This document shows, piece by piece, positions 12,645-22,719 of a stretch of 64,000 bases of DNA. Below the pieces are notes generated by a model. The model searched no databases and had not been told where the DNA came from. It worked only from the letters and a program-made list of their open reading frames with translations. Origin of the DNA: an uncultured Acidimicrobiales bacterium. GTDB lineage: Bacteria; Actinomycetota; Acidimicrobiia; Acidimicrobiales; Bin134. A program made the position numbers and the translations under genes. The first letter of the stretch is position 1. Each line of letters starts with the position of its first letter. The stretch lies in assembly GCA_951813325.1 (NCBI GenBank), contig OX638350.1, positions 3,143,954-3,207,953 on the forward strand. The letters are read 5' to 3'.

Positions 12645-13546
12645 TGGGCCAGAAAATCAATCCATACGGGTTCCGACTCGGGGTCACCACCGACTGGAAG
12701 TCGCGCTGGTTCGCCAACCGCCGAGAGTACGGCGATTTCATCATCGAGGATTGGAAGGTGCGCAACTACCTGATGTCCGAGTTGCCCCACGCCGCCATCA
12801 GCCGCATCGAGATCGAGCGCACACGTGACCGGTTGCGAGTAGACGTCCACACCGCCCGGCCCGGAATCGTCATCGGCCGCCGGGGCAGCGAAGCCGACCG
12901 GCTGCGCGACGGCCTGGCCAAGATCACCGGCAACAACCGGGTGCAGCTCAACATCCAGGAGATCAAGCAACCTGAACTGGACGCTGCTCTTATCTCCCAA
13001 GGGGTGGCCGACCAGCTGGCCAACCGGGTGGCTTTCCGACGAGCCATGAAGCGGGCGGTCCAAAATGCCCAGAAAGCCGGCGCGCTCGGCATTCGGGTGC
13101 AGTGCTCAGGTCGCTTAGGCGGCTCGGAGATGGCCCGCACCGAGTGGTACCGAGAAGGCCGGGTTCCCCTGCACACCCTCCGGGCCGACATCGACTACGG
13201 CTTCAGGGAGGCCCACACCACCTACGGCCGCATCGGGGTGAAGGTGTGGATCTACAAGGGCGACATCCTCCCCTACAAGACCCAGGCCGAAGACAAGATC
13301 AGCCGAGAGGCGGCGATGGCGGTCGGCGAGGCATCCGGCACGCAAAAGCCCCGAGCAGTGGTGTCGTCGGCAGCTGCCCGGCACCAAAGTGAAAACGAGC
13401 GCACCGAAGACGCCGAAGAACCCGCACCTCTGATCAAAGAGGCCGATCCAGAGTTCGAGAAGCTCCTCGAGGAGGAGGAGGACATCCTCCGCACGACCCG
13501 CGAGCACCGGGAGACACCGCACTTCCGACCGGGCGACGCCGACTGA
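12644..13546 (+). CDS. rpsC: 30S ribosomal protein S3 with extended C-terminus
   Basis: S3 (300 aa) forms part of the mRNA entry channel. [14 protein letters not shown] starts it, the KH domain carries [14 protein letters not shown], and [14 protein letters not shown] with the C-terminal [12 protein letters not shown] completes the core by ~residue 210. About 70-90 extra residues follow, rich in Glu and Asp ([16 protein letters not shown]). It overlaps rplV by one base. Confidence 0.96.
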   Translation: MGQKINPYGFRLGVTTDWKSRWFANRREYGDFIIEDWKVRNYLMSELPHAAISRIEIERTRDRLRVDVHTARPGIVIGRRGSEADRLRDGLAKITGNNRVQLNIQEIKQPELDAALISQGVADQLANRVAFRRAMKRAVQNAQKAGALGIRVQCSGRLGGSEMARTEWYREGRVPLHTLRADIDYGFREAHTTYGRIGVKVWIYKGDILPYKTQAEDKISREAAMAVGEASGTQKPRAVVSSAAARHQSENERTEDAEEPAPLIKEADPEFEKLLEEEEDILRTTREHRETPHFRPGDAD

Positions 13547-13598
13547 TTGCTATGTCGACCCCCGCGACCACCGAACAATGCAAAGGCCAGGACTTGCC

Positions 13599-14012
13599 AT
13601 GTTGATGCCCAAGAAGGTCAAGCACCGCAAGCACCATCGAGGCCGGACTAAGGGCATCGCCAAGGGCGGCACCACCGTGACCTTCGGCGAGTACGGCATC
13701 AAAGCACTCGAGCCGGGATGGATCACCGCACGCCAGATCGAGGCCACCCGTATCGCCATCACCAGGCACATCCGACGGGGCGGCAAGGTTTGGATCAACA
13801 TCTTCCCCGACAAGCCGGTCACTGAGAAACCGGCTGAAACCCGCATGGGCTCGGGCAAGGGCAACCCGGAGCGTTGGGTGGCCGTGGTGAAGCCGGGCCG
13901 CATTCTCTTCGAGCTGTCCTACCACGACCGCGATGTGGCCCGGACGGCCATCGAGCGGGGAATCCAGAAGCTTCCGATCAAAGCTCGCTTCGTCGAGCGC
14001 CAGGAGGGGTGA
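13599..14012 (+). CDS. rplP: 50S ribosomal protein L16
   Basis: L16 (137 aa) contacts A-site t[36 protein letters not shown] and [17 protein letters not shown] are diagnostic. The ATG at 13599 matches the family start; an in-frame ATG seven codons upstream adds residues not seen in L16. Confidence 0.96.
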   Translation: MLMPKKVKHRKHHRGRTKGIAKGGTTVTFGEYGIKALEPGWITARQIEATRIAITRHIRRGGKVWINIFPDKPVTEKPAETRMGSGKGNPERWVAVVKPGRILFELSYHDRDVARTAIERGIQKLPIKARFVERQEG

Positions 14013-14017
14013 TTGCC

Positions 14018-14257
14018 ATGGCCCGCAATACGACCTGGCACAGTCTGAGCGACACCGACCTGATCGAGCGGCTCGACGAAGCCAAAGAAGAGGTGTTCAA
14101 GCTCCGATTCCAAATCGTCACCGGCCGCTTGGACAACACCGCTCGCCTGAAGCAGGCCAAAAAGGAAGTGGCTCGAGCCATGACCGAGCTGCGGATGCGG
14201 GAGATCCAAGCCGCTGAGGCGCTGGAAGCTGAGATGCAGGAGGCCGGCAATGGCTGA
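14018..14257 (+). CDS. rpmC: 50S ribosomal protein L29
   Basis: L29 (79 aa) is a short helical protein at the tunnel exit. LSDTDLIERLDEAKEEVFKL and LRFQIVTGRLDNTARLKQ fit the family. It follows rplP by 5 bp and overlaps rpsQ by 8 bp. Confidence 0.94.
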   Translation: MARNTTWHSLSDTDLIERLDEAKEEVFKLRFQIVTGRLDNTARLKQAKKEVARAMTELRMREIQAAEALEAEMQEAGNG

Positions 14258-14567
14258 TCCAACCACCGAATCGACAGAGGCAGACGCAATGGCTGTCGAG
14301 TCGCAGCCTGCGACTCGGCCCACCAGCCGCAAAGTGCGGGAGGGACTGGTGACGTCTGTCGCCATGGACAAGACCGCGGTGGTGGTTTCCACCGATCGCG
14401 TCCGCCATCGCCGATACAACAAAACCGTGCAGCGCACCACTCGGCTGTATGTCCACGACGAGTCCAACGAGCTCGCCGTGGGCGACAGGGTAAAGGTGCA
14501 GGAAACCCGTCCGCTGTCCAAGATCAAGCGGTGGCGGCTGGTGGAGATCTTGGAGCGTGCTCGATGA
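14250..14567 (+). CDS. rpsQ: 30S ribosomal protein S17
   Basis: S17 (105 aa) has an OB fold. [34 protein letters not shown] and [17 protein letters not shown] are family signatures. The first ~25 residues are a polar extension. A second ATG at 14289 ([11 protein letters not shown]) is a possible alternative start. Confidence 0.94.
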   Translation: MADPTTESTEADAMAVESQPATRPTSRKVREGLVTSVAMDKTAVVVSTDRVRHRRYNKTVQRTTRLYVHDESNELAVGDRVKVQETRPLSKIKRWRLVEILERAR

Positions 14568-14932
14568 TCCAGCAAGAGACCCGGGTCAAAGTGGCCGACA
14601 ACTCCGGTGCCAAAGAGGTGCTGTGCATCCGGGTGCTGGGGTCGTCGCGCAAGCGCTACGCCACCATCGGCGACGTGTTCGTGGCCACTGTCAAAGACGC
14701 CATGCCCGGTGCGCAAGTCCGCAAAGGCGACGTGGTGCGGTGCGTGCTGGTCCGGGCCAAGAAGGAAAAACGCCGCAAGGACGGCTCCTACATCCGCTTC
14801 GACGAGAACGCTGCCGTGCTCATCAACGACCAGCAGCAGCCTCGGGGAACCCGCATCTTCGGGCCGGTCGGGCGGGAGTTGCGCGACAAGCGATTCATGC
14901 GCATCGTGTCGCTGGCACCGGAGGTGTTGTAG
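14564..14932 (+). CDS. rplN: 50S ribosomal protein L14
   Basis: L14 (122 aa) bridges to the small subunit. [18 protein letters not shown] and [20 protein letters not shown] are diagnostic, and the length is exactly typical. ATGA overlap with rpsQ. Confidence 0.97.
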   Translation: MIQQETRVKVADNSGAKEVLCIRVLGSSRKRYATIGDVFVATVKDAMPGAQVRKGDVVRCVLVRAKKEKRRKDGSYIRFDENAAVLINDQQQPRGTRIFGPVGRELRDKRFMRIVSLAPEVL

Positions 14933-14937
14933 CCGCC

Positions 14938-15246
14938 ATGAAAATCCGCAAGGGAGATCGGGTCCGGGTGCTCAGTGGGAAAGACCAGGGCAAGGAGGGC
15001 GAGGTCATGTTCGCCTACCCGGCGAAGGGAACGGTGATCATCGACGGCGTGAACATCGCCACCAAGCACCAGGGACCCCGCCAGGGAATCATGCAAACCG
15101 GCATCATCGACAAGGAGATGCCCATCAGGGCCTCCAACGTGGCTGTGATCAGCCCGGCCGACGGCCGCCCCACCCGAGTGGGGTACCGGTTCGACACCGA
15201 CGGACGAAAGATCCGCGTCTGCCGCCGCACCGGAGTTGATCTGTAA
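14938..15246 (+). CDS. rplX: 50S ribosomal protein L24
   Basis: L24 (102 aa) initiates 50S assembly. The KOW motif is [20 protein letters not shown], followed by [10 protein letters not shown]. The start is 5 bp after rplN; the TAA overlaps the rplE ATG by one base. Confidence 0.96.
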   Translation: MKIRKGDRVRVLSGKDQGKEGEVMFAYPAKGTVIIDGVNIATKHQGPRQGIMQTGIIDKEMPIRASNVAVISPADGRPTRVGYRFDTDGRKIRVCRRTGVDL

Positions 15247-15812
15247 TGGCTGCCACCGCTACCACCCCCCGGCTGCAAACCCTGTACCGGGAAGAGATCC
15301 GCGACCATCTCAAGGAGCTTTTGGGGTTCGAAAACTTGATGCAGGTGCCCCGCTTCGAGAAGATCGTCATCAACATGGGCGTCGGCGAAGCCGTGGCCCA
15401 GGCCAAGCTGCTCGACGGCGCGGTGGCCGACTTGACCACAATCTCCGGTCAGCGCCCGGTCATCACCCGGGCCAAAAGGTCCATAGCCAACTTCAAGATC
15501 CGCGAGGGGAACCCCATAGGGGCCAAGGTCACCCTGAGGGGGGTCCGCATGTGGGAGTTCCTGGACCGGCTCATCAACCTGGCCATCCCCCGTGTCCGGG
15601 ACTTCCGGGGCCTGCCGCCCCACTCCTTCGACGGGAACGGCAATTACTCGTTCGGAGTCACCGAACAGCTCATCTTCCCCGAAGTCGACTACGACTCCAT
15701 CGACGCCATCAGAGGCATGGACATCACAATCGTCACCACCGCAACCAACGACGAGGACGGTCGAGCGCTGCTCGAGGCATTCTCGTTCCCATTCAGAGCC
15801 GAGGGGCAATAA
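15246..15812 (+). CDS. rplE: 50S ribosomal protein L5
   Basis: L5 (188 aa) binds 5S r[22 protein letters not shown]-like [19 protein letters not shown] and [17 protein letters not shown] are hallmarks. It ends 4 bp before rpsN. Confidence 0.97.
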   Translation: MAATATTPRLQTLYREEIRDHLKELLGFENLMQVPRFEKIVINMGVGEAVAQAKLLDGAVADLTTISGQRPVITRAKRSIANFKIREGNPIGAKVTLRGVRMWEFLDRLINLAIPRVRDFRGLPPHSFDGNGNYSFGVTEQLIFPEVDYDSIDAIRGMDITIVTTATNDEDGRALLEAFSFPFRAEGQ

Positions 15813-15816
15813 CGCA

Positions 15817-16002
15817 ATGGCAAAAAAGGCGCTTATCCAGAAGCAACAGCGAACGCCGAAGTTCAAGGTGCGGGCCTACACCCGCTGCCGCCGCTGCGGG
15901 CGGCCTCGAGCCGTGTACCGCAAGTTCGGCCTTTGTCGAGTGTGCCTGAGAGAGCTGGCCCACGCCGGCGAGATCCCAGGCCTGACCAAGGCGAGCTGGT
16001 GA
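15817..16002 (+). CDS. rpsN: 30S ribosomal protein S14, zinc-binding type
   Basis: This short S14 (61 aa) keeps a zinc ribbon, [20 protein letters not shown] (C-x2-C, then C-x2-C), and ends GLTKASW. It is the zinc-dependent form encoded in the spc operon. A zinc-free paralogue, if one exists, is not in the window. Confidence 0.96.
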   Translation: MAKKALIQKQQRTPKFKVRAYTRCRRCGRPRAVYRKFGLCRVCLRELAHAGEIPGLTKASW

Positions 16003-16014
16003 GGTGATGCGACT

Positions 16015-16419
16015 GTGACTATGACCGACCCCATCGCCGACATGTTGACCCGCATCCGCAATGCCAACACGGCCATGCGCGACGAGGTGAAGATGCCGTC
16101 CTCCAAGCTGAAGGTGGCCTTGGCCGACGTCTTGAAGCAGGAGGGCTACATCAGCAGCTTCCAGGTGGCCACGGCCGACTCCGGCCCCGGCCAGACCCTC
16201 ACCATCGACATGAAGTACTCCGACCAGCGAGAGCGGGTCATCTCCGGCATCACCCGAGTGTCCAAGCCCGGTCTGCGGGTGTACTCAAAGTCGGACAGCA
16301 TCCCCCGAGTACTGGGTGGGCTGGGGGTAGCCATCGTGTCCACCAGCAAAGGCCTGATGAGCGACCGCGAGGCTCGCCGCCGCCGCATGGGCGGCGAAGT
16401 CGTCTGCGTGGTCTGGTAG
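16015..16419 (+). CDS. rpsH: 30S ribosomal protein S8
   Basis: S8 (132-134 aa) binds helix 21 of 16S r[35 protein letters not shown] and the end [12 protein letters not shown] identify it. Either the GTG at 16015 or the ATG at 16021 may be the start. Confidence 0.96.
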   Translation: MTMTDPIADMLTRIRNANTAMRDEVKMPSSKLKVALADVLKQEGYISSFQVATADSGPGQTLTIDMKYSDQRERVISGITRVSKPGLRVYSKSDSIPRVLGGLGVAIVSTSKGLMSDREARRRRMGGEVVCVVW

Positions 16420-16429
16420 GAGGCCTGCG

Positions 16430-16969
16430 GTGTCACGAGTCGGAAAGAACCCAATCCCGGTGCCCGACGGTGTAGATGTTGCCATCAAAGGCGTCCACGT
16501 CACCGTCACCGGCAACCGCGGCACGCTGGAGCATGACCTGCCCGAGGTCATCTCGGCCCGAATCGAAAACGGATTCGTGATCGTGGAGCGGGCCGACGAG
16601 TTGCGAAATACCAAGGCCCTGCACGGGTTGAGCCGCTCGCTTCTGGCCAACATGGTCACCGGAGTCAGCGAGGGCTACCGCAAAGAACTGGAGATCGTGG
16701 GAGTGGGCTACCGGGCCATCCCCCAAGGCGCCGACAAGATCGAGTTGCAGCTGGGATTCAGCCATCCGGTACACGTCGAGGCCCCTGACGGCGTGACCTT
16801 CGAGGTGCCCAACCAGACGAGCGTCCACGTGCTGGGGATCGACAAACAGGCGGTCGGTCAAGTGGCTGCCGACATTCGAGCCATACGCAAGCCCGAGCCC
16901 TATCGCGGCAAGGGCATCCGCTACGCCGGCGAGCGGATTATCCGCAAAGCTGGCAAGGCCGCGAAGTGA
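16430..16969 (+). CDS. rplF: 50S ribosomal protein L6
   Basis: L6 (179 aa) supports the factor-binding site. [14 protein letters not shown] opens the protein, and [17 protein letters not shown] near the end is the classic C-terminal motif. GTG start 10 bp after rpsH, preceded by TAGGAGG. Confidence 0.96.
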   Translation: MSRVGKNPIPVPDGVDVAIKGVHVTVTGNRGTLEHDLPEVISARIENGFVIVERADELRNTKALHGLSRSLLANMVTGVSEGYRKELEIVGVGYRAIPQGADKIELQLGFSHPVHVEAPDGVTFEVPNQTSVHVLGIDKQAVGQVAADIRAIRKPEPYRGKGIRYAGERIIRKAGKAAK

Positions 16970-17033
16970 TTCGGCGAGACAAGACGAGCCGTCATTTGCA
17001 AGAGGAACCGAAGTAGAGAATCTGGGAATAGCT

Positions 17034-17396
17034 ATGAGCAGCGTAAAGCACAAGCACCAAAGCCGGGTCCGGCGCCATCGCCGGGTCCGCAAGAAGATCC
17101 AGGGCACCACCGAGCGCCCCCGCTTGGCCGTATACCGGTCCAATCGCCACATCGTCGCCCAGATCATCGACGACACCGCAGGCCACACCATCGTGTCGGT
17201 CTCCTCCACAGAGTCTGAGCTGCGGTCCGGTCCAACCGGGAACGTGGCTGGCGCCGCCGCGGTGGGCAAGATCATCGCCGAGCGGGCCAAGGAGAAGAAC
17301 ATCACCTCGGTTGTGTTCGACCGGGGCGGCTTTCGCTATCACGGACGAGTCGCCGCCCTGGCTGACTCAGCTCGTGAAGCTGGACTGGAGTTTTAA
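17034..17396 (+). CDS. rplR: 50S ribosomal protein L18
   Basis: L18 (120 aa) binds 5S r[24 protein letters not shown], then [20 protein letters not shown] match the family. It lies 64 bp after rplF. Confidence 0.96.
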   Translation: MSSVKHKHQSRVRRHRRVRKKIQGTTERPRLAVYRSNRHIVAQIIDDTAGHTIVSVSSTESELRSGPTGNVAGAAAVGKIIAERAKEKNITSVVFDRGGFRYHGRVAALADSAREAGLEF

Positions 17397-17442
17397 TGAC
17401 CGCTATCAGCGCTTCCCTCAGCATCTCGTGGCGGCATCGACC

Positions 17443-18027
17443 ATGACCGATACCTCAATGTCAGAACCAACAGGCGACGGCCAGCTGCGCGACTCCCGGG
17501 TAATCAACATCAATCGGGTGGCCAAAGTGGTCAAGGGCGGGCGCCGGTTCTCCTTCACCGCGCTGGTGGTGATCGGCGACGGCGCGGGCCGGGTCGGATT
17601 GGGCTACGGCAAGGCCAAAGAGGTCCCCCTGGCCATTCAGAAGGGCACCGAGGAAGCCCGTCGCAACCTGTTCCGGGTGCCGCTGGCGTCGTCCACCATC
17701 ACCCATCCGGTGATCGGCGAGATGGGCGCGGGACGGGTGTTGCTCAAGCCGGCCGCACCGGGTACCGGCGTGATTGCCGGCGGCGCCGCTCGAGCCATCC
17801 TGGAAGAGGCCGGCATCGGCGACGTTCTGTGCAAGTCGCTGGGTTCCCCCAATCACATCAACGTGGCTCGGGCCACAATCGCCGGCCTCAAGGCCCTCAA
17901 GCGCCCCGACGAGGTGGCCCGCCATCGGGGCATTCCCGCTGACGAGTTCGTGCCCGCCGGGCTGCTCGCCGCCTACCGGGAATCGGAGCGCTTGTCCGCG
18001 GCCGCGTTGGCCGACGACGAGGAGTAG
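17443..18027 (+). CDS. rpsE: 30S ribosomal protein S5
   Basis: S5 (194 aa) contributes to decoding fidelity and the mRNA entry site. [31 protein letters not shown] and [13 protein letters not shown] are diagnostic. The start is uncertain: GTG 17428, ATG 17443 and ATG 17458 are all in frame and none has a strong ribosome site. ATG 17443 is a compromise. Confidence 0.94.
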   Translation: MTDTSMSEPTGDGQLRDSRVININRVAKVVKGGRRFSFTALVVIGDGAGRVGLGYGKAKEVPLAIQKGTEEARRNLFRVPLASSTITHPVIGEMGAGRVLLKPAAPGTGVIAGGAARAILEEAGIGDVLCKSLGSPNHINVARATIAGLKALKRPDEVARHRGIPADEFVPAGLLAAYRESERLSAAALADDEE

Positions 18028-18032
18028 TCGCC

Positions 18033-18218
18033 ATGGCAATCAAGGTCATCCAGACCCGATCTCAGATCGGCATCCGGCCCAAGCAGCGGGGCACGCTGCG
18101 AGCCTTGGGCTTGCGCGGCATCGGCCAGTCCAACACCCTGCCGGATGCCCCCGAAATCAGAGGGATGATCGACAAAGTGTCCCACCTGATCTCCTGGGAG
18201 GAAACCGACGAGTTATGA
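18033..18218 (+). CDS. rpmD: 50S ribosomal protein L30
   Basis: L30 (61 aa). IKVIQTRSQIGIRPKQRGTL and LGLRGIGQSNTLPD match the family. It lies 5 bp after rpsE and overlaps rplO by 4 nt (ATGA). Confidence 0.95.
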   Translation: MAIKVIQTRSQIGIRPKQRGTLRALGLRGIGQSNTLPDAPEIRGMIDKVSHLISWEETDEL

Positions 18219-18700
18219 AGGTCCACGATCTGAAACCGCCCCTGGGATCCCGCAAGCGACCCCAGCGCAAAGCCCGGGGTATCGCCGGCAAGGGCGGCAA
18301 GACCGCCGGGCGGGGCATGAAAGGGCAGCGGGCCCGGAGCAAGATCCCCGTCGGGTTCGAGGGCGGTCAGATGCCTCTGGCCCGCCGGGTGCCCAAACTG
18401 CGGGGGTTCAAAAACCCGTTCCGAGTGGAGTACCAGGCCATCAACCTGGATGTCATCGAGGCTACCGGGCTCGACGAGATCACTCCCGAGGTGCTGCACG
18501 AGCATGGACTCCTGCACAAAGGCGCCCTGGCCAAAGTTCTGGGCCGCGGCGAATTGACCCGGGCCGTCACTGTCAAGGCCCACGGCTTCTCCGAGTCGGC
18601 GAAAGCGGCCATCACTGCCGCAGGCGGTAGCGTGGAAGTGTTGCCCAAACCCTTCACCGGACGAACGCCGGCCAAGGGCAACGCCCTTACCAACCGATAG
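18215..18700 (+). CDS. rplO: 50S ribosomal protein L15
   Basis: L15 (161 aa). MKVHDLKPPLGSRK, GRGMKGQRARSK and FEGGQMPLARRVPKLRGFKN are hallmarks. It is the last ribosomal gene before secY. Confidence 0.96.
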   Translation: MKVHDLKPPLGSRKRPQRKARGIAGKGGKTAGRGMKGQRARSKIPVGFEGGQMPLARRVPKLRGFKNPFRVEYQAINLDVIEATGLDEITPEVLHEHGLLHKGALAKVLGRGELTRAVTVKAHGFSESAKAAITAAGGSVEVLPKPFTGRTPAKGNALTNR

Positions 18701-18736
18701 CCAAGGCCTGACTGGGTCAAAGGAGTAGGAATCGCC

Positions 18737-20086
18737 GTGCTCACCAGGGTTTTCAACATGTTCCGGGTGGCTGATCTTCGGAACAAGATCCTCTTCACTC
18801 TGTCGATGCTGGTGATCTTCCGCATCGGTGTTGCCATTCCCTCCCCCGGCGTCGACCTCGACGCCGTTGATCAGCTCCGCAGCCAGGCTGATGCCGGCGG
18901 CGTCACCGGCCTGCTGAACTTCTTCTCCGGCGGCGCCCTGTCGCAATTTGCCATCTTCGCCTTGGGCATCTTCCCGTACATCACCGCGTCCATCATCATG
19001 CAGGTGCTGGGGGTGGTGATCCCCCGCATCGAACAGTGGCAGAACCAGGGCGCGGTCGGCCAGCGCAAGATCACCCAGTGGACCCGATATCTGACCATTG
19101 CCATCGCCATCATCCAGGCCACCTCGTTCTCCTTCTTGTTCCACAACGGCGGAGGCGGGCTCAGCCTCACCGGCGGCAACGCCAACCAGGCCATCGACCT
19201 GCTGCCCAACTTCACCGCCCCCCGGGTGTTCCTGGTGGTGCTCACCCTCACCGCGGGCACCGCACTTTTGATGTGGATGGGTGAGCTCATCACCCAAAAA
19301 GGCATCGGCAACGGCATGTCGCTGATCATCTTCGCGTCGGTGGTCTCCACCATCCCCAACCAGTTCTCCCTGGTGAAGGCGTCGGAAGGGTGGGGAGCGG
19401 TGTTCGTCATCGCCCTCATGTACCTGGCTCTTCTGGTGGCCATCGTGTTCGTGGAGAACGGACAGCGGCAGATCCCGGTTCAATTCGCCAAGCGGGTTGT
19501 GGGCCGGCGCATGGCCGGCGGTCAGAGCACCTACATCCCGCTGAAGGTGAACCAGTCCGGCGTGATCCCCATCATCTTCGCCAGCTCAGTTCTGTACCTG
19601 CCCATCCTGCTGTCCGCCGTGCTGCCCTCAGATTCCAACCCCGACCACAACACCTGGGGCGAAAGCGTCCAGAACTGGGTGAACACCCACTTGGGCGACC
19701 CAGCCGACACGGTGTACCTGGTGGTCTTCGCCTTGATGATCGTGGGATTCGCCTACTTCTACACCGCCATCACCTTCGACCCGGTCAAGCAGGCCGACCA
19801 GATTCGCAAGCAGGGCGGATTCATCCCCGGGATCCGGCCCGGCCGCCAAACCGAGCGCTACCTGGGACGCATCCTGTCCCGCATCACTTTGCCCGGAGCG
19901 CTGTTCATCGCCGCGGTGGCCGTCATTCCCGCCATCGCCCTCTCCCAGTACATCCCCAGCCAGAGCACTTCTGCGTACAGCTTCAGCGGCATCTCCGTGC
20001 TCATCGCGGTGGGCGTGGCCCTTGAGACCATGAAGCAGATCGACAGCCAGCTCATGATGCGAAACTACGAGGGCTTCTTGAAGTGA
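18737..20086 (+). CDS. secY: Protein translocase subunit SecY
   Basis: SecY (449 aa) is the channel of the Sec translocon. It has ten predicted membrane helices and the signatures FRIGVAIPSPGVD, GIFPYITASIIMQ (helix 2), the cytosolic loop with GRRMAGGQSTYIPLKVNQSG, and FIPGIRPGRQTERYL. A GTG start follows AAAGGAG by 11 nt. It belongs to the spc operon as usual. Confidence 0.97.
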   Translation: MLTRVFNMFRVADLRNKILFTLSMLVIFRIGVAIPSPGVDLDAVDQLRSQADAGGVTGLLNFFSGGALSQFAIFALGIFPYITASIIMQVLGVVIPRIEQWQNQGAVGQRKITQWTRYLTIAIAIIQATSFSFLFHNGGGGLSLTGGNANQAIDLLPNFTAPRVFLVVLTLTAGTALLMWMGELITQKGIGNGMSLIIFASVVSTIPNQFSLVKASEGWGAVFVIALMYLALLVAIVFVENGQRQIPVQFAKRVVGRRMAGGQSTYIPLKVNQSGVIPIIFASSVLYLPILLSAVLPSDSNPDHNTWGESVQNWVNTHLGDPADTVYLVVFALMIVGFAYFYTAITFDPVKQADQIRKQGGFIPGIRPGRQTERYLGRILSRITLPGALFIAAVAVIPAIALSQYIPSQSTSAYSFSGISVLIAVGVALETMKQIDSQLMMRNYEGFLK

Positions 20087-20150
20087 CCGGTGGCCCGGAA
20101 GGCAAAATGGCACCGCTTCTGAATTCCAACCACCAAGGATCCGCGGATTA

Positions 20151-20708
20151 ATGCCGCTAGTGCTGGTTATTTTGGGGCGCCAAGGGTCGGGCAAGGGAAC
20201 TCAGGCTGGGCGGTTGGCCGAGCGCTACGGGGTGATCCACGTCTCCACCGGCGACATGTTGCGATCGGCGGTGGCCGCCGGCACCGAGCTGGGACGGCGG
20301 GCCAAAGCGGTGATGGATTCCGGCGACCTCGTCGGCAACGACATCATGATCGGCATCGTGGCAGAGCGTTTGGCCGACGACGACATCCAAGCCAACGGCG
20401 TGTTGTTGGACGGCTTTCCCCGCACAACCGCTCAGGCCGACGCTCTCGCCCAGATCTTGGGGGGGACCGGCCCCCATCTGGCCATCAACCTGGACGTTCC
20501 CATTGCCGAAGTCACCAAACGGATGCTGGCCCGAAGCCGGGCTGATGACACAACCGAGGCCATCGCCCGCCGATTGGAATTATACGAAGCGGAGACCGCT
20601 CCGCTGCTGGCCTGGTTCGAGGAGCGGGGTTGTCTGACCGTGGTCGACGGGCTGGGCACCGAATACGAGGTGTTCGCCCGTCTAGCCGAGGTCGTCGACG
20701 CCCTCTAA
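20151..20708 (+). CDS. adk: Adenylate kinase (short form)
   Basis: Adk (185 aa) interconverts AMP, ADP and ATP. The P-loop is GRQGSGKGTQ (residues 9-18), the AMP site includes STGDMLR and the DGFPRT motif. The LID is short: RSRADDTTEAIARRLELY, without the zinc-binding insertion of long adenylate kinases. A short-LID Adk is common in actinobacteria. The methionine aminopeptidase gene that often follows adk is absent here; infA comes next. Confidence 0.94.
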   Translation: MPLVLVILGRQGSGKGTQAGRLAERYGVIHVSTGDMLRSAVAAGTELGRRAKAVMDSGDLVGNDIMIGIVAERLADDDIQANGVLLDGFPRTTAQADALAQILGGTGPHLAINLDVPIAEVTKRMLARSRADDTTEAIARRLELYEAETAPLLAWFEERGCLTVVDGLGTEYEVFARLAEVVDAL

Positions 20709-20734
20709 AGGCCCCTAAATGCCAACCAGCCGGT

Positions 20735-20763
20735 TTGTTCCCATCGGAAACCCCCGATAGCAT
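20735..20763 (+). promoter_or_regulatory. Predicted promoter for infA-rpmJ-rpsM-rpsK-rpsD-rpoA-rplQ
   Basis: TTGTTC at 20735-20740, a 17-bp spacer and TAGCAT at 20758-20763 lie 80 bp before infA in the 134-bp gap after adk. This would let the alpha-operon genes start independently of the spc genes. Confidence 0.5.
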
Positions 20764-20842
20764 GGGCATTCGGCTCACGTAGTGGGCCGTCGTTCGCGCG
20801 GTACGCCGCACAAGCTTGCCAAGTCGTCAGGAGAGGTCGCCC

Positions 20843-21067
20843 TTGGCGAACAACAAGGAAGACGCCATCATCATGGAGGGGACAGTCACCGAATCCCTTC
20901 CCAATGCCATGTTCCGAGTCGAGCTCGAGAACGGGCACAAAGTGCTGACCCACATCTCCGGCAAGATGCGGATGCACTACATCAGAATCCTCCCCGGCGA
21001 CCGGGTCCAAGTGGAATTGACACCCTACGACCTTCAGCGGGGTCGGATCACCTACCGGTACAAGTAG
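20843..21067 (+). CDS. infA: Translation initiation factor IF-1
   Basis: IF-1 (74 aa) occupies the A site during initiation. [19 protein letters not shown] and [19 protein letters not shown] form the OB fold. A TTG start is chosen because AGGAGAGG ends 6 nt upstream and it gives the family length; the frame is open further upstream but does not resemble IF-1. Confidence 0.95.
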   Translation: MANNKEDAIIMEGTVTESLPNAMFRVELENGHKVLTHISGKMRMHYIRILPGDRVQVELTPYDLQRGRITYRYK

Positions 21068-21101
21068 CCAACAAACACAAGGCATCATCGAAAGGCACGC
21101 C

Positions 21102-21215
21102 GTGAAAGTCCGTCCCAGCGTCAAGAAAATCTGCGACAAGTGCAGGGTCATACGCCGTCATGGACGAGTGCGGGTGATCTGTACCAATCCTCGCCACAAG
21201 CAGAGGCAGGGCTGA
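21102..21215 (+). CDS. rpmJ: 50S ribosomal protein L36
   Basis: A 37-aa frame with GTG start reads [20 protein letters not shown] and then carries [11 protein letters not shown]. The C-x2-C ... C ... H zinc site and length are exactly L36. It lies between infA and rpsM as in other actinobacteria. Confidence 0.96.
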   Translation: MKVRPSVKKICDKCRVIRRHGRVRVICTNPRHKQRQG

Positions 21216-21218
21216 GCT

Positions 21219-21599
21219 ATGGCTCGTATCGCCGGCGTCGACATCCCTCGGGAAAAGCGCACCGTGGTCTCCCTGACCTATATCTACGGCATCGGGCCAA
21301 CCCTGGCCCACCAGGTTTGCGCGGAGACTGGAATCGGCGAGAGCACCCGTCTGCGCGATCTCACCGATGAAGAAGTGGCTCGTCTGCGCAACTTCATCGA
21401 AGGCAACCTTCGAGTGGAAGGCGACCTCCGCCGGGAGACCAGCCAGGACGTCAAGCGCAAGATGGAGATCGGCTGCTACCAGGGACTGCGCCACCGTCGG
21501 GGGCTCCCCGTGCGGGGCCAGCGCACCCATACCAATGCCCGGACCCGCAAGGGACCGAAGAAGACAGTGGCCGGAAAGAAAAGGGTGATGAAGAAGTGA
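21219..21599 (+). CDS. rpsM: 30S ribosomal protein S13
   Basis: S13 (126 aa) contacts the P-site tRNA and bridges the subunits. [28 protein letters not shown] and [20 protein letters not shown] are diagnostic. It starts 3 bp after rpmJ. Confidence 0.97.
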   Translation: MARIAGVDIPREKRTVVSLTYIYGIGPTLAHQVCAETGIGESTRLRDLTDEEVARLRNFIEGNLRVEGDLRRETSQDVKRKMEIGCYQGLRHRRGLPVRGQRTHTNARTRKGPKKTVAGKKRVMKK

Positions 21600-21621
21600 G
21601 ACCAGAAAGGAATGACCGCTA

Positions 21622-22020
21622 ATGGCCAAGCCATCAGCCGGAGGGCGCAGACCCCGCCGTCGAGAGCGCAAGAACATCTCCTATGGGGTGGCCCACATCA
21701 AAAGCTCCTTCAACAACACCATCGTGACCATCGCCGACCAGCAGGGAAACGTCATCTCCTGGGCCTCGGCGGGAAACGTCGGCTTCAAGGGCTCCCGCAA
21801 ATCCACCCCGTTCGCCGCCCAGATGGCCGCCGAGCAAGCCGGACGCAAGGCTATGGAGCATGGGATAAGCAAGGTAGACGTTCATGTCCGCGGACCCGGC
21901 TCGGGCCGCGAGACTGCCATCCGCTCGCTCCAGGGGGTGGGCATCGAGATCACCGGCATCAAAGACGTCACCCCCATTCCCCACAACGGCTGCCGCCCGG
22001 CAAAGCGGCGGAGGGTCTGA
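21622..22020 (+). CDS. rpsK: 30S ribosomal protein S11
   Basis: S11 (132 aa). [32 protein letters not shown] and [17 protein letters not shown] are hallmarks. It ends one base before the rpsD ATG. Confidence 0.97.
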   Translation: MAKPSAGGRRPRRRERKNISYGVAHIKSSFNNTIVTIADQQGNVISWASAGNVGFKGSRKSTPFAAQMAAEQAGRKAMEHGISKVDVHVRGPGSGRETAIRSLQGVGIEITGIKDVTPIPHNGCRPAKRRRV

Positions 22021-22021
22021 G

Positions 22022-22639
22022 ATGTCTCGCTATACCGGTCCGCGATCCCGAGTCTCCCGTCGCCTCGGCGTGAACGTTTGGGGCACCAAAGGCGAGACCA
22101 TCGCCCTCGATCGGCGCCCCTACCCCCCCGGCGAGCACGGAAGGTCCCGGCGTCGGGGCAACGTCTCGGAATACCTGCTCCAGCTTCAAGAGAAGCAGAA
22201 GGCCAGGTACACCTACGGGCTCAATGAACGCCAGTTCCGCAATGTCTTCAAGGAGGCGGCCCGCCACAAGGGGGTTACCGGCGAGAACATGCTGCGGTTC
22301 TTGGAGCTGCGCCTCGACAACGTGGTGTACCGCCTCGGGTGGGGCGCCACCCGGCCCCAGGCCCGCCAGCTCGTCTCCCACGGCCACATCAATGTGAACG
22401 GCCGACGGGTGAACATCCCCAGCTACCGACTCCGCAAAGATGACGTGGTGGCGTTGCGGGACAAGGCCCGAAAGATGATCGTCGTGGGGTGGAACCTGGA
22501 TGTTCTCGATCGAACCCCGCCAGCCTGGCTGAGCCGAGGCGACGAGGGCTTCGAGGCCACCGTGAGAGACGTCCCCCTGCGCGAGCAGATCGACGTGCCG
22601 GTAAGAGAACAGCTCATCGTCGAGCTCTACAGCAAGTAG
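22022..22639 (+). CDS. rpsD: 30S ribosomal protein S4
   Basis: S4 (205 aa) nucleates 30S assembly. MSRYTGPRSRVSRRLGV, QLQEKQKARYTYGLNERQF and the S4 domain RLDNVVYRLG...QLVSHGHINVNGRRVN support the call. No zinc cysteines near the N-terminus, so it is the zinc-free form. Confidence 0.97.
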   Translation: MSRYTGPRSRVSRRLGVNVWGTKGETIALDRRPYPPGEHGRSRRRGNVSEYLLQLQEKQKARYTYGLNERQFRNVFKEAARHKGVTGENMLRFLELRLDNVVYRLGWGATRPQARQLVSHGHINVNGRRVNIPSYRLRKDDVVALRDKARKMIVVGWNLDVLDRTPPAWLSRGDEGFEATVRDVPLREQIDVPVREQLIVELYSK

Positions 22640-22719
22640 GCCACGGGGCCTTTTGCCATCCAAGACCACCAATCGACCAAGTTGACCAACACCATTCCAA
22701 GAACTGAGGGAGCCGGATC

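Noticed and set aside
18062..19483. A 473-codon minus-strand frame over rplO and secY
   Set aside because: Antisense to strongly identified genes, with His/Gly-rich composition and no family pattern.
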